NCBI GenBank assembly: GCA_000434015.1
Contig: HF999523.1
Span: forward strand, 391,789-455,788
DNA from: Clostridium sp. CAG:571
Lineage (GTDB): Bacteria; Bacillota; Clostridia; TANB77; CAG-508
Direction: 5' to 3'
Length of the DNA stretch: 64,000 nucleotides
Shown here: positions 37,567 to 46,808 of the stretch, piece by piece
Position numbering within the stretch: the stretch's first letter is position 1
Layout: the number at the start of each line of letters is the position of its first letter
Notes under the pieces: model-generated
Told to the model about the DNA's origin: nothing
The model's input: only the letters and a program-made list of their open reading frames with translations
Databases searched by the model: none
Made by a program: the position numbers and the translations under genes

Positions 37567-39806
37567 AAGTATTAAAATACTTAAAAAAGACAAAATTTAG
37601 TGTAATAGCAATTATAATTCTTTTATGTATTCAGGCTATGGCAGATTTAGCGTTACCAGATTATACATCTAAAATTGTTAATATTGGTATACAACAAAGT
37701 GGAATAAAAGAAGTTTCACCAAAAGTTATTAGAAAATCAAAAATGGATGAGATTTTATTATTAACTAATGATGATAATGAAATTTTAGAAAATTATGAAT
37801 TAATTAGTAAAGATAATTTAAGCAATAAGGATTATGAAAAATATTTAAAAGAATATCCAAAACTAGAAACAGAAGAATTATATATAAAAAAGAATTTAAA
37901 AAATGATAAAGAAGAAGCTTTAGAAAATAAAATGAAAAAGCCTCTAATGACTGTAGCATCTTTAGAAAGTAAAGAAACAGAAGAAAAATTAAAAAATCAG
38001 ATGTTACAAAACATGCAAGAAGAGCAAAAACAAGCTTTAAGTAATATTTCTTTAATCGATATTATAAAAACAATGAAAGAAGAACAAAGAAATGCTATTT
38101 TAGAAGAGATAAACAAAAAAATAGATGAAATGCCAGACACTATATTAAATAGTGCAGCAATTTCAGAGATAAAAGCAGAATATGAAGAAATTGGAATAGA
38201 TACAAATAAATTACAAAATAATTATATATTACTTTCAGGACTTCAAATGCTTGGAGTTGCACTAATTAGTATGGCAAGTGCTGTAATAATTATGCTACTA
38301 TCATCTAGAGTTGCAGCTAATTTAGGAAAAGTATTAAGAGAAAAATTATTTAAAAAAGTATTAACCTATTCAAGTAGTGAAATGAGAAAATTTGGTGTTG
38401 CATCATTAATTACAAGAAATACAAATGATATTCAACAAATTCAAAACTTAATAACTATGTTATTTAGAGTTGTGGTTTATGCACCAATAATAGGAATAGG
38501 AGGATTCTTTAAAGTCCTTGCTAATAAAGCAAATTCTATGGCTTGGATTATTGGTCTTGCAATAGTTGTAATTATTTTAGTTGTTATGACTTTATTTATT
38601 ATAGCAATGCCTAAATTTAAAAAATTACAAGAATTAATTGATAAGTTAAATGGTGTAGCACGTGAAATATTAACAGGACTTCCTGTAATTAGAGCATTTA
38701 ACAAAGAAAAGACAGAAGAAGAAAGATTTGATAAAGCAAATTTTGATCTAATGAAAGCCAATATATTTGTTAACCGTGCAATGAGTATAATGATGCCAGC
38801 ACTTATGTTTATAATGAATGGAATTACAGTTTTAATCATTTGGGCAGGTGGACATGGAGTTGAAGAAGGAGCAATACAGGTAGGAGACATGATGGCATTT
38901 ATTCAATATACAATGCAAATAGTAATGGCATTTTTGATGATATCTATGATATCTATTATGCTTCCAAGAGCAGCTGTTTCTGCAAAACGTATTAATGAGG
39001 TATTAGAAACAGAAAGTTCAATAAAAAATGCAAAAGAAACAAAAAAATTAAATAGGAATAAAAAGGGATATGTAGAATTTAAAAATGTATCTTTTAGATA
39101 TCCAGATGCAGATACAGAAATTTTAAATGATATTACATTTACAGCTGAGCCAGGAAAAACAACTGCAATTATAGGAAGTACAGGTAGTGGTAAATCTACA
39201 ATTGTAAATTTAATTCCACGTTTTTATGATGTTACAGGCGGAGAATTATTAATAGATGGTGTTAATATAAAAGATATAGATATAAAAACTTTAAGAGATA
39301 TTATAGGTTTTGTTCCACAAAAAGGTGTATTATTTTCAGGAACAATAGAATCAAATATAAAATATAGTGACAAAAATATGTCTGATGAACGTATGATAGA
39401 AGCAGCTAGAATTGCACAAGCAGAAGAGTTTATTAATACTAAAAAAGAAAAATACAATTCTGAAATTGCACAAGGAGGAAATAATGTTTCTGGTGGACAA
39501 AAACAACGTTTATCAATAGCAAGAGCAATAGCAAAAAATCCAGAAATATTTGTGTTTGATGATAGTTTTTCAGCATTAGATTTTAAAACAGATGTAAAAT
39601 TAAGAACAGCACTTAGTGAAAAAACAAAAGATAAAACAGTAATTATTGTAGCACAAAGAATTAGTACAATATTAAATGCAGATCAAATTATTGTATTAGA
39701 TGATGGAAATATAGTGGGAATAGGAACACATGAAGAACTAATGAAGAATAATGAAACATATAAAGAAATAGCACTATCACAACTTTCAAAGGAGGAATTG
39801 GAATAA
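37560..39806 (+). CDS. ABC exporter subunit with large external domain (degenerate ATP site)
   Basis: This 748-residue half-transporter has a transmembrane helix at about 13-30, then about 170 charged residues before helix 2 (near 225). The membrane domain continues to about 470, and the ATPase domain spans about 490-745. Walker A is GSTGSGKST, the signature is VSGGQKQ, and Walker B is IFVFDDSFSALD, with aspartate where the catalytic glutamate normally stands. That, with the partner gene beginning inside its stop codon, indicates a heterodimeric multidrug exporter of BmrCD type with one inactive site. The inserted domain probably lies outside the cell. Expression should follow the TetR protein. 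Confidence 0.92.
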   Translation: MLKVLKYLKKTKFSVIAIIILLCIQAMADLALPDYTSKIVNIGIQQSGIKEVSPKVIRKSKMDEILLLTNDDNEILENYELISKDNLSNKDYEKYLKEYPKLETEELYIKKNLKNDKEEALENKMKKPLMTVASLESKETEEKLKNQMLQNMQEEQKQALSNISLIDIIKTMKEEQRNAILEEINKKIDEMPDTILNSAAISEIKAEYEEIGIDTNKLQNNYILLSGLQMLGVALISMASAVIIMLLSSRVAANLGKVLREKLFKKVLTYSSSEMRKFGVASLITRNTNDIQQIQNLITMLFRVVVYAPIIGIGGFFKVLANKANSMAWIIGLAIVVIILVVMTLFIIAMPKFKKLQELIDKLNGVAREILTGLPVIRAFNKEKTEEERFDKANFDLMKANIFVNRAMSIMMPALMFIMNGITVLIIWAGGHGVEEGAIQVGDMMAFIQYTMQIVMAFLMISMISIMLPRAAVSAKRINEVLETESSIKNAKETKKLNRNKKGYVEFKNVSFRYPDADTEILNDITFTAEPGKTTAIIGSTGSGKSTIVNLIPRFYDVTGGELLIDGVNIKDIDIKTLRDIIGFVPQKGVLFSGTIESNIKYSDKNMSDERMIEAARIAQAEEFINTKKEKYNSEIAQGGNNVSGGQKQRLSIARAIAKNPEIFVFDDSFSALDFKTDVKLRTALSEKTKDKTVIIVAQRISTILNADQIIVLDDGNIVGIGTHEELMKNNETYKEIALSQLSKEELE

Positions 39807-41665
39807 TGGCAGAAAAAGAAAGAAAACCTCCAATGGGAGGTATGAGGCCAGGACCAAAAGGTCGTGGAGCTGTAGAAAAGGCAAAAGATTTTAAAGGAAC
39901 AACAAAAAAATTAATAAAAAATTATTTAGCAAATTATAAAATATCATTAATGATAGTTTTTATATTTGCTGTAGGAAGTACAATATTTTCTGTTATAGGT
40001 CCTAAAATATTAGGTAATGCTACAACAGAAATATATACAGGTTTAATTGGAAAAATATATGGAACAGGCGGAATAAATTTCGAGAAAATAGCAAATATAT
40101 TATTAACATTATTAGCGCTATATATTGCAAGTGCAGCTTTTTCAATAATACAAGGATTTACAATGACAGGAATTGCACAAAAACTAACATATAAATTAAG
40201 AAGTGATTTAACTAAAAAAATAAATAGATTACCAATGAATTATTTTGATAAAAAGACAAATGGGGAAGTATTATCTGTTTTAACAAATGATATAGACACA
40301 TTAAGTATGAACTTAAATCAGAGTATTACACAAATAATAACATCAATATGCACATTAGTAGGAATTCTAATTATGATGTTATCAATTAGTGTTACAATGA
40401 CAATTGTATCTATAATTATATTACCAATAACAGCATTTGTTGTTAAAAAAATAGTTGGTAAGTCACAAAAGTATTTCAAAAAACAACAAGATTATTTAGG
40501 ACATGTAAATGGTCAAGTGGAAGAAGTTTTTAGTGGTCATACAATAGTAAAAGTATTTAATGGTGAAGAAGAAGCAAATTTAAACTTTAAAAAAGCAAAT
40601 GATGAATTATATCATTCAGCATGGAAGTCACAATTCTTGTCTGGTGTTATGTATCCAGTAATGAACTTTATAGGAAATATTGGATATGTTTGTGTAGCAA
40701 TATTAGGAGGATATTTAGCAGCCAATGGAAGAATAACAGTAGGAAATATTCAATCATTTATACAGTATAATAAACAATTTACGCAACCAATTGTACAAAT
40801 TGCACAAGTATCTAGTATGCTTCAATCTATGGTTGCAGCAGCAGAAAGAATATTTGAATTCTTAGAAGAGGAAGAAGAAATTCAAAAAGTAGAAAATCCT
40901 GTAAGTATAGAAGGAATAAAAGGTAATGTAGAATTTGATCATGTACATTTTGGATATAATGAAAATAAGATTATTATAAATGATTTTAATGCTAAAATTA
41001 AAGAAGGGCAAAAAATAGCAATTGTAGGACCAACAGGTGCAGGAAAAACAACAATAGTAAAATTATTAATGAGATTTTATGATGTAAATAGTGGAAGTAT
41101 ATTAGTAGATGGACATAATATAAAAGATTTTAAACGTGGAGAACTTAGAAGCTTATTTGGAATGGTTTTACAAGATACATGGTTATTCGAAGGAACTATA
41201 AAAGATAATATTAAATATGGAAAGCAAGATGCAACAGATTCAGAAGTAATAGAAGCGGCAAAAGCAGCACATGTACATCATTTTATAAAAACGCTTCCAA
41301 ATTCTTATGATATGGTTTTAAATGAGGAGTCTAGCAATATATCACAAGGTCAAAAACAACTTTTAACTATAGCGCGTGTCATATTAACAGATCCAAAAAT
41401 ATTAATTTTGGATGAAGCAACAAGTTCTATAGATACAAGGACAGAAGAACAAATACAATCTGCTATGGATAATTTAATGAAAGGTAGAACAAGTTTTATT
41501 ATTGCACATAGATTATCAACAATAAGAAATGCAGATTTGATATTAGTAATGAATCAAGGTGATATAGTAGAACAAGGAACTCATGAGGAATTATTAGCAA
41601 AACAAGGATTTTATGCAGATTTATATAATTCACAATTTCAAGATTGTAATGACGAAATAGAGTAA
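39806..41665 (+). CDS. ABC exporter subunit (canonical Walker B partner)
   Basis: This 619-residue half-transporter overlaps the previous gene (TAATG). It has six membrane segments (about 45-330) and an ATPase domain with GPTGAGKTT, the signature reading ISQGQKQ rather than SGGQ, and LILDEATSSID with the catalytic glutamate. The altered signature here and the altered Walker B in the partner complement each other, as expected for an asymmetric heterodimer with one working site. The start MAEKERKPPMGGMRPGPKGRG is a soluble, basic tail seen in these heterodimer subunits. A terminator follows. Confidence 0.93.
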   Translation: MAEKERKPPMGGMRPGPKGRGAVEKAKDFKGTTKKLIKNYLANYKISLMIVFIFAVGSTIFSVIGPKILGNATTEIYTGLIGKIYGTGGINFEKIANILLTLLALYIASAAFSIIQGFTMTGIAQKLTYKLRSDLTKKINRLPMNYFDKKTNGEVLSVLTNDIDTLSMNLNQSITQIITSICTLVGILIMMLSISVTMTIVSIIILPITAFVVKKIVGKSQKYFKKQQDYLGHVNGQVEEVFSGHTIVKVFNGEEEANLNFKKANDELYHSAWKSQFLSGVMYPVMNFIGNIGYVCVAILGGYLAANGRITVGNIQSFIQYNKQFTQPIVQIAQVSSMLQSMVAAAERIFEFLEEEEEIQKVENPVSIEGIKGNVEFDHVHFGYNENKIIINDFNAKIKEGQKIAIVGPTGAGKTTIVKLLMRFYDVNSGSILVDGHNIKDFKRGELRSLFGMVLQDTWLFEGTIKDNIKYGKQDATDSEVIEAAKAAHVHHFIKTLPNSYDMVLNEESSNISQGQKQLLTIARVILTDPKILILDEATSSIDTRTEEQIQSAMDNLMKGRTSFIIAHRLSTIRNADLILVMNQGDIVEQGTHEELLAKQGFYADLYNSQFQDCNDEIE

Positions 41666-41676
41666 GATAAAAATAG

Positions 41677-41724
41677 AGCTAAAAATTGTTAAATAATGTT
41701 TTAACAATTTTTAGCTTATTTTTG
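41677..41724 (+). terminator. Terminator of the exporter operon
   Basis: AGCTAAAAATTGTTAAA pairs with TTTAACAATTTTTAGCT, followed by TATTTTTG. Confidence 0.85.
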
Positions 41725-41743
41725 TTTCAAATATAAAAAAAAC

Positions 41744-41772
41744 TTGACAAAAAGAACAACTGTTTATATAAT
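41744..41772 (+). promoter_or_regulatory. Promoter of the exonuclease gene
   Basis: TTGACA, 17 bases, TATAAT. Transcription would start near 41779, which makes ATG 41784 nearly leaderless and favours the start at 41814. Confidence 0.7.
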
Positions 41773-41813
41773 TTTGAAAAATAATGAAAAAAATAGGGGA
41801 AAAAAGAATTATA

Positions 41814-42389
41814 ATGAATAAAATAAAAGATAGAAAATTAAAAGGAAATAGTGTGTTACAATGGGTGGATGATTATGTTTTAGTAGATATAGAAACAACA
41901 GGTCTTTCACCAAAAGAAAATGATATAATTGAAATTGGAGCAATAAAAGTAAGAAACAATAAAATAATAGAAGAATATGAATCTTTAATAAAAATAAATT
42001 ATAATATAAATCCATTTATTACAAAACTAACAGGTATAACAAATGATATGCTAAAAGACGGGAAAAATATAGAAAATGTTTTAACCGAATTTATTAAATT
42101 TACTGGAAATGATGTAATAATGGGACATAATGTTAACTTTGATATTAACTTTATATACGATAATTGTGAAAAGTATTTGAAATCTTATTTAACTAACGAT
42201 TTTATAGATACAATGCAAATAGCAAAGAAAATATTACCAAATAGTCAAAACTATAAATTAGGAACTTTGGCAGAAAAGTTTGATGTTAGTTACAAAGGTG
42301 CACATAGAGGTCTAAAAGATGTGGAAATAACATATGAAGTATATAACAAATTAAGAGAATATGCTAAAAAAACATATAAAATAATATAA
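41814..42389 (+). CDS. DEDDh 3'-5' exonuclease (DnaQ/PolC-epsilon-like)
   Basis: A 191-residue product from ATG 41814, with AGGGG 14 bases upstream; ATG 41784 in the same frame would add 10 residues but lies only about 5 bases after the predicted transcription start. The exonuclease motifs are complete: VDIETTGL (Exo I, D-x-E), GHNVNFDINFI (Exo II) and HRGLKDVEIT (Exo III, H-x4-D). It is a stand-alone proofreading-type exonuclease acting on DNA or RNA ends; the substrate cannot be told. It precedes a zinc-phospholipase-like gene by 15 bases. Confidence 0.88.
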   Translation: MNKIKDRKLKGNSVLQWVDDYVLVDIETTGLSPKENDIIEIGAIKVRNNKIIEEYESLIKINYNINPFITKLTGITNDMLKDGKNIENVLTEFIKFTGNDVIMGHNVNFDINFIYDNCEKYLKSYLTNDFIDTMQIAKKILPNSQNYKLGTLAEKFDVSYKGAHRGLKDVEITYEVYNKLREYAKKTYKII

Positions 42390-42404
42390 AAATAGGAGGA
42401 AAAA

Positions 42405-43094
42405 ATGCCATCTTGGGGAATACACTTAGCAACAGCTAAAAAAGTTTTAGAAAAAATTAATATAGAGGATGAAAATGATTTTATATTTGGAAATATATTG
42501 CCAGATATTGAAAATGGATATTTATTTAGAGATGTATCACATATAGTTAGCCATCCAATAACTCATTATGATTTATATCCAAGAGAAAAATTTAGTTCTC
42601 ATAACAGATTTTTTAACATATATGAAGATAATATGAATAATAAAGTTATTTTAGGATATCTAGTACATTTATTAACAGATAATTTATGGAATAAGGATTT
42701 TTACGAAAAAAAAGCAATATTTAATGAAAAAGAGATAGTAGGTATAAAATTATTAGAAAAAGTAGAAAATTCTAATTTTGATACTGTAAGAAAGATAAAG
42801 CAAAGAGATTTTAAAATATTTGCAGATTATCTATTTTATAAAGATTGTGTTGTAGAGCCAACTTTTGATCAGAAGTTAATAGAAAAATCAAATGCAATTA
42901 GTGTTATAAATATAAATGAAAAAGATATAAAAAAATCAATTGATTATATAAATAAAGAAAAAATAGATTCTAAAATTAAAGATATTAAATTAGAATATAA
43001 AACTTTTTCAGAAAAAGAGATAGAAGAATTTTTTATTGAAGTAACAAATAAAATTATAGAATATTTAACAAAAGAAGTATTAAATAATAAATAA
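42405..43094 (+). CDS. Zinc-dependent phospholipase C-like protein
   Basis: This 229-residue product starts at an ATG behind AGGAGGAAAAA. It begins PSWGIHLATAKKVLE and continues with FIFGNILPDIENGY, SHPITHYDLYP and LGYLVHLLTDNLW, whose His and Asp residues match the metal-binding pattern of the zinc-dependent phospholipase C / nuclease fold. It lacks a signal peptide, so it is probably intracellular and perhaps acts on phosphorylated metabolites. The specific substrate is unknown. Confidence 0.75.
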   Translation: MPSWGIHLATAKKVLEKINIEDENDFIFGNILPDIENGYLFRDVSHIVSHPITHYDLYPREKFSSHNRFFNIYEDNMNNKVILGYLVHLLTDNLWNKDFYEKKAIFNEKEIVGIKLLEKVENSNFDTVRKIKQRDFKIFADYLFYKDCVVEPTFDQKLIEKSNAISVININEKDIKKSIDYINKEKIDSKIKDIKLEYKTFSEKEIEEFFIEVTNKIIEYLTKEVLNNK

Positions 43095-43176
43095 AAATTA
43101 CTATCCAAAAAATAAAGATATTTAAATTAATAAAAAAATAAATCATCTAAAATTCAAATAAATCTAATATATAAAA

Positions 43177-43265
43177 AACAGTATCTATAATGAAGGCAGA
43201 TAAGAAACAAATTTTATCTTTTTAAAATTTGTTTCTTATCTTGTAATTTTTTTTAGATACTGTTT
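43177..43265. terminator. Nested inverted repeats between convergent genes
   Basis: The outer arms are AAACAGTATCTA and TAGATACTGTTT. Inside them GATAAGAAACAAATTTTA pairs with TAAAATTTGTTTCTTATC. It should end transcription both ways. The inner arms contain TAAGAAAC and GTTTCTTA, the same half-sites found in the operator at 44057. Confidence 0.7.
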
Positions 43266-43321
43266 CTTTTAATTTTTGCATTGACAAATAATGGAAAAAT
43301 TATTATTATATATATTAATTT

Positions 43322-43927
43322 TTAATTAAGAAATCGTTCAACTTTTTTTACGATTCCTAAGATTTTTATAGTTTTAATATCTTTATTTAAACAAACTATA
43401 GGCTCAAATTCAGCATTTGTAGGTTTTAGTATAAGACCAATATCTGTTTTAATTATTTTTCTTATTAAAATTTCATTTTTATAATTAATTGCACAAAAAT
43501 CTTCAGAATTAAATGTATCTATACATTTAATTAATAAATGATCATTTTTCAAAATTTCAGGACTTAAGCTATTATCTTTTTGAATTAAAGCAATATAATC
43601 ATTATTATTAGCTTCGTTACTTGTAATAGTAATAAATGAATCTAAAGAATTTTCATTACTTTGATTAACAATTTTTATCTTTATAAATTCATCTGTATTC
43701 ATATTTGCATGTTTATTGTTTGAAAGTCCACTAAGCCAAGCTGGTGAGATATTATATAATTTTGCTATTTTTTCAATAGTACTTATGCTAGGGTTTTTTA
43801 TTTGACCATTAGCATATTTTGTAATAGTTCCTTTTGATTTTAATCCTAACTTTTTTGTTAAATCTTCATAGGTATAAAGTTTTTTAGATAATAGTTCATT
43901 TAATCTTTCTTGAAATATTGTATTCAT
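43322..43927 (-). CDS. LexA/CI-like repressor (XRE HTH + S24-like domain)
   Basis: This 201-residue product has the start ATG at 43927 behind AAGGGGGC. Residues 1-65 are an XRE helix-turn-helix (YTYEDLTKKLGLKSKGTITKYANG, then PSISTIEKIAKLYNIS). Residues about 85-200 resemble the S24 peptidase fold of LexA and phage CI (DNSLSPEILKNDHLLIKC, then KNEILIRKI). The usual serine-lysine pair for self-cleavage is not clearly in place: Ser in DNSLSPEI would fit the nucleophile, and Lys in ILIRKI the general base. It faces a small Cro-like gene across an intergenic region with GTTTCTTA palindromes, the classic arrangement of a phage-type switch. Confidence 0.82.
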   Translation of the reverse strand: MNTIFQERLNELLSKKLYTYEDLTKKLGLKSKGTITKYANGQIKNPSISTIEKIAKLYNISPAWLSGLSNNKHANMNTDEFIKIKIVNQSNENSLDSFITITSNEANNNDYIALIQKDNSLSPEILKNDHLLIKCIDTFNSEDFCAINYKNEILIRKIIKTDIGLILKPTNAEFEPIVCLNKDIKTIKILGIVKKVERFLN

Positions 43928-44028
43928 TTTTTTGCCCCCTTAATTACAAATCAAGACGATTATAACATTTTGTTTCTAATTTGTAAACAAAACGGTGTAA
44001 TAATCTATAAAAAAGTTTCTTACAAATA

Positions 44029-44075
44029 TTGACAATGAAGTTTAAATATTATATCATGTTTCTTAATAAGAAACA
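44029..44075 (+). promoter_or_regulatory. Promoter and palindromic operator of the Cro-like gene
   Basis: TTGACA at 44029, 17 bases, TATCAT at 44052. A perfect 19-base palindrome (TGTTTCTTA-A-TAAGAAACA) covers 44057-44075, directly after the -10. A second GTTTCTTA half-site is at 44015 and GTTTCTAA at about 43972, towards the repressor gene. Confidence 0.75.
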
Positions 44076-44094
44076 ACAAAAAAGGAGTAGTTAT

Positions 44095-44346
44095 ATGAAT
44101 CCTGAAATCATTGGAAATAGAATAAAAGCGTTAATGACAATAAGGAATATAAAGAGAAGCTATTTAGCAAAAGAACTAGGCATAAGTTATAATACCTTAA
44201 CTAAGAAGTTAAATGGGCAAAGAGAGTTTGGAATTAACGAAATATGGAAAATAAAAGAAGTACTAGGATTAGATAAAGAAATGTGTGCTAATATATTTTT
44301 TAATCCAAAATTTTTAATAGATGAAGAAAATAAATTAGTACAATAA
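44095..44346 (+). CDS. Small Cro-like HTH protein
   Basis: This 83-residue product starts at ATG 44095 behind AAAAGGAGTAG; the longer in-frame reading from 44029 starts inside the promoter. It is essentially one helix-turn-helix: RIKALMTIRNIKRSYLAKEL, then ISYNTLTKKLNGQREFGI. It probably competes with the divergent LexA-like repressor for the GTTTCTTA sites. No other phage genes follow, so the pair may be a leftover or a host-adapted switch. Confidence 0.78.
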   Translation: MNPEIIGNRIKALMTIRNIKRSYLAKELGISYNTLTKKLNGQREFGINEIWKIKEVLGLDKEMCANIFFNPKFLIDEENKLVQ

Positions 44347-44408
44347 AGAATATTTTTATATTCTTATGAATATATTATAACTAAGAAGATTAAAGGAACG
44401 AGAAAAAC

Positions 44409-45065
44409 ATGGATGAGAATAAAATTTTAGAAATATTACAAATGTATATTCAAGAAGAAATGTCTAAAAATGATGGTTCACATGATTGGTGGCATGTAAG
44501 AAGAGTATATAATAATGCAATGTTAATAAACGAAAAAGAAAAAGGAAATCCTTTTGTTGTGGGAGTTACTTCATTACTTCATGATATATATGATCATAAA
44601 TATAGTAATGGAAGTATTAAATCTAATTTGACAAAATTATTAATAAAATTAGATTTATATAGATTTTTTAAAGTAGAAGATATTCAAAATATATTAAATA
44701 GTTGCGAAAACATAGGATTTAGTAGCAATCTAGAAGGAAAAAAAGAATTAAGTAAAGAAGGAAAAATAGTACAAGATGCTGATAGATTAGATGCAATTGG
44801 TGCAATAGGAATTGCTAGAGTATTCACATATGGTGGAAAAAAAGGAAAAGCAATATATAATCCAGATGAAGAAAATAATATAATAACTAAAAAAGAATAC
44901 ATAAAAAATGGTTCAAATACATCAATAAGCCATTTTTACGATAAATTACTAAAAATAAAACAACTAATGAACACAGATACGGCAATAAAAATAGCAGAAC
45001 ATAGACAAAAGTATATGGAAGAATTTTTAGAAGAATTCTATGAAGAATGGAACGGGAGAAGATAA
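44409..45065 (+). CDS. HD-domain phosphohydrolase
   Basis: This 218-residue product starts at an ATG after AAAGGAACGAG. Metal ligands follow the HD pattern: HDWWHVRRVYNNA (His about 21), LLHDIYDHK (about 56-64) and VQDADRLDAIGAIGIAR (Asp about 120). It is close to the YedJ/YpgQ type that hydrolyses nucleotides or other phosphoesters. It is followed 32 bases later by a radical SAM gene, then a P-loop kinase, which suggests a small nucleotide- or cofactor-modifying set. Confidence 0.85.
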   Translation: MDENKILEILQMYIQEEMSKNDGSHDWWHVRRVYNNAMLINEKEKGNPFVVGVTSLLHDIYDHKYSNGSIKSNLTKLLIKLDLYRFFKVEDIQNILNSCENIGFSSNLEGKKELSKEGKIVQDADRLDAIGAIGIARVFTYGGKKGKAIYNPDEENNIITKKEYIKNGSNTSISHFYDKLLKIKQLMNTDTAIKIAEHRQKYMEEFLEEFYEEWNGRR

Positions 45066-45097
45066 ATTTTGTTGCTTTAAAGGAGTGTGTTTAATGT

Positions 45098-46026
45098 ATG
45101 GTAGAAAAAAACGATATTAGATTTTTATTAACACGGAGAATGTAACTATAAATGTTATTTTTGTCATCATGAAGGAATGAAAGAAAAATGTGAAAATCTG
45201 TTAACGATAGACGATTACTGTAAGCTATACAATATTTATAGTAAACATTATAATTTTAATGGAGTAACATTATCAGGGCGGAGAACCTTTGGTAAGAAAA
45301 GATGTAATAGAAATTGCAAAAAAATTATATCAAAATGGAGCAAAAATTACATTAGTAACAAATGGATATTTACTAGATAAAAAAATAGATATTTGTAAAT
45401 ATTTAAAAAGAATTAATTTATCTATACATACATTAAATAGAGAAAGCTATGAGAAAATAGTATGTGTAAAAAACACATATAATAAGGTAATAGAAAATAT
45501 AAAAAATGTAAGGAAACTATATCCAAACATAGAAATAAGATTAAATTCTACACTTGTAAAAGGTGTAAATTGGAGTGATGAAGAATTAAATAAATTAATC
45601 GAATTTTCAAAAGAAATAAAAGCAAGTATAAAGTTTACAGAGTTATTTCCACAAAAACAAGAAGAATGTGTGAAAGAAGAGGAAGTGATAAAAAAAATAG
45701 TAAAATATGGATATTCAAAAGAAAATAGTAACAACAATAATAATAGATCAAAAGCTTATAAAAAAGAAAATCATGAAATTTTTTTAACAAGGTGTGTATG
45801 TGCAACAGCAAAACTTGTAGAAAACCCAATAAAATATTGTATACAATCTAGCGATTTATATGTTAATCATAATGGATGTTTCATGCCATGTAGAATGAAA
45901 AATATGCAAATAAATTTTTTAGAAGAATTAAAAAATAATAATACACAAGGGTTATTAGATAAAATAATAATGGCTAAAAAGAAAATAAATAAAGATGAGT
46001 GTAACAGATGTTTAAAGGCAATTTAA
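45098..46026 (+). CDS. MoaA-like radical SAM protein, read through two CGG +1 sites
   Basis: Joined at CGG 45134 and CGG 45279 the product has 308 residues. ATG 45098 gives MVEKNDIRFLLT, then G, then ECNYKCYFCHHEGM with the CxxxCxxC cluster that binds SAM; later LSG, then G, then EPLVRKDVIEIAKK completes the universal SGGEP motif. The barrel continues (LVTNGYLLD, LSIHTLNRESYEKI) to a C-terminal CFMPCRMKN...CNRC that may bind a second cluster. The CHxEG form resembles archaeal-type MoaA. Each CGG is in phase with the frame then in use, so the protein passes through all three frames. The reaction is unknown; flanking HD phosphohydrolase and kinase genes suggest a nucleotide substrate. Confidence 0.8.
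45134..45137 (+). other. CGG +1 recoding site 6 (CGGA, codon 13 of the radical SAM gene)
   Basis: ACA is followed by in-frame CGG A, and the zero frame stops two codons later (AGA ATG TAA). Skipping C gives LTGECNYKC. Confidence 0.8.
45279..45282 (+). other. CGG +1 recoding site 7 (CGGA, codon 61 of the radical SAM gene)
   Basis: GGG is followed by CGG A, in phase with the frame set by site 6. Skipping C gives SGGEPL, one of the most conserved radical SAM motifs. Confidence 0.85.
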
Positions 46027-46100
46027 AATCTAAAAGTAAAGAAAATGTAATAAATAATTAATAGTAAAAAAATTACACGATACTAAAAGGAGATTAAATT

Positions 46101-46685
46101 ATGGAAAAGAAAACTTTAGTACCAATAGTAGGGATTCATTCATCAGGCAAAAGTACAATTTTAGATATATTAAATAAAAAAGGATTTATAACACAAGGAG
46201 AATGTGCTGAAGAAATAAGAGTAACTAAAAATGTTAAAGCAGGAGCACTAGCAGATAGTTCTTTTGAGGAATTAGTAAAAAAAGAAGAGTTGAAAAGAGA
46301 TAAAATAAGAAACTGGAAAGATGAAAAAGTAATATTTGTAGAAAGTTGGCATGTACTAACTTTAAGTTATATGTTAACAAGAGGAAAAAATATAGATGAA
46401 ATAGCAGATTACATAAATTATGTAAAAAAGAAACAAGAAGAATTAAATATTATATATTTTTATCTAATTTCTGATCCACATAAAATATTAGAACGTTCAA
46501 GAAAACTTCATACAGAAGAAGATATTGGAAAGTACTATTCTTTTTATGAAAGATTAAATCAAAATATAGAATATGTATTAAAAAAATTAGAAGCAAATTA
46601 TTATGAATTTGATACAAGAAAAAATATAGAAGAAACTAAAAAAGAAATAGATGACTGTATATTGAAATTAGGACTTAATAAATAG
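46101..46685 (+). CDS. P-loop kinase-like protein
   Basis: This 194-residue product starts at an ATG behind AAAGGAGATT. P-loop GIHSSGKST (about 11-19), VIFVESWH as a Walker B-like strand (about 79), and a LID-type arginine region (LERSRKLHTEED, about 133) match small nucleoside or nucleotide kinases of the AAA_28/thymidylate-kinase type. It lies 75 bases after the radical SAM gene and may complete a three-gene unit with it and the HD protein. The substrate is unknown. Confidence 0.72.
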   Translation: MEKKTLVPIVGIHSSGKSTILDILNKKGFITQGECAEEIRVTKNVKAGALADSSFEELVKKEELKRDKIRNWKDEKVIFVESWHVLTLSYMLTRGKNIDEIADYINYVKKKQEELNIIYFYLISDPHKILERSRKLHTEEDIGKYYSFYERLNQNIEYVLKKLEANYYEFDTRKNIEETKKEIDDCILKLGLNK

Positions 46686-46808
46686 TAAATGTAAATGCAA
46701 ATAAAAGTAAAGAATCATATAATAATAAAATAAAAGAAGAAAATAGATAAAATATTGTTTATAAATTATTACAATAATAATTTATAAATATAGGAAAGAG
46801 AGTGTTTT

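Noticed and set aside
6540..43994. CGG trinucleotides in non-coding DNA (near 6540, 6780, 24233, 43992)
   Set aside because: No protein frame runs through them, so they say nothing about decoding.
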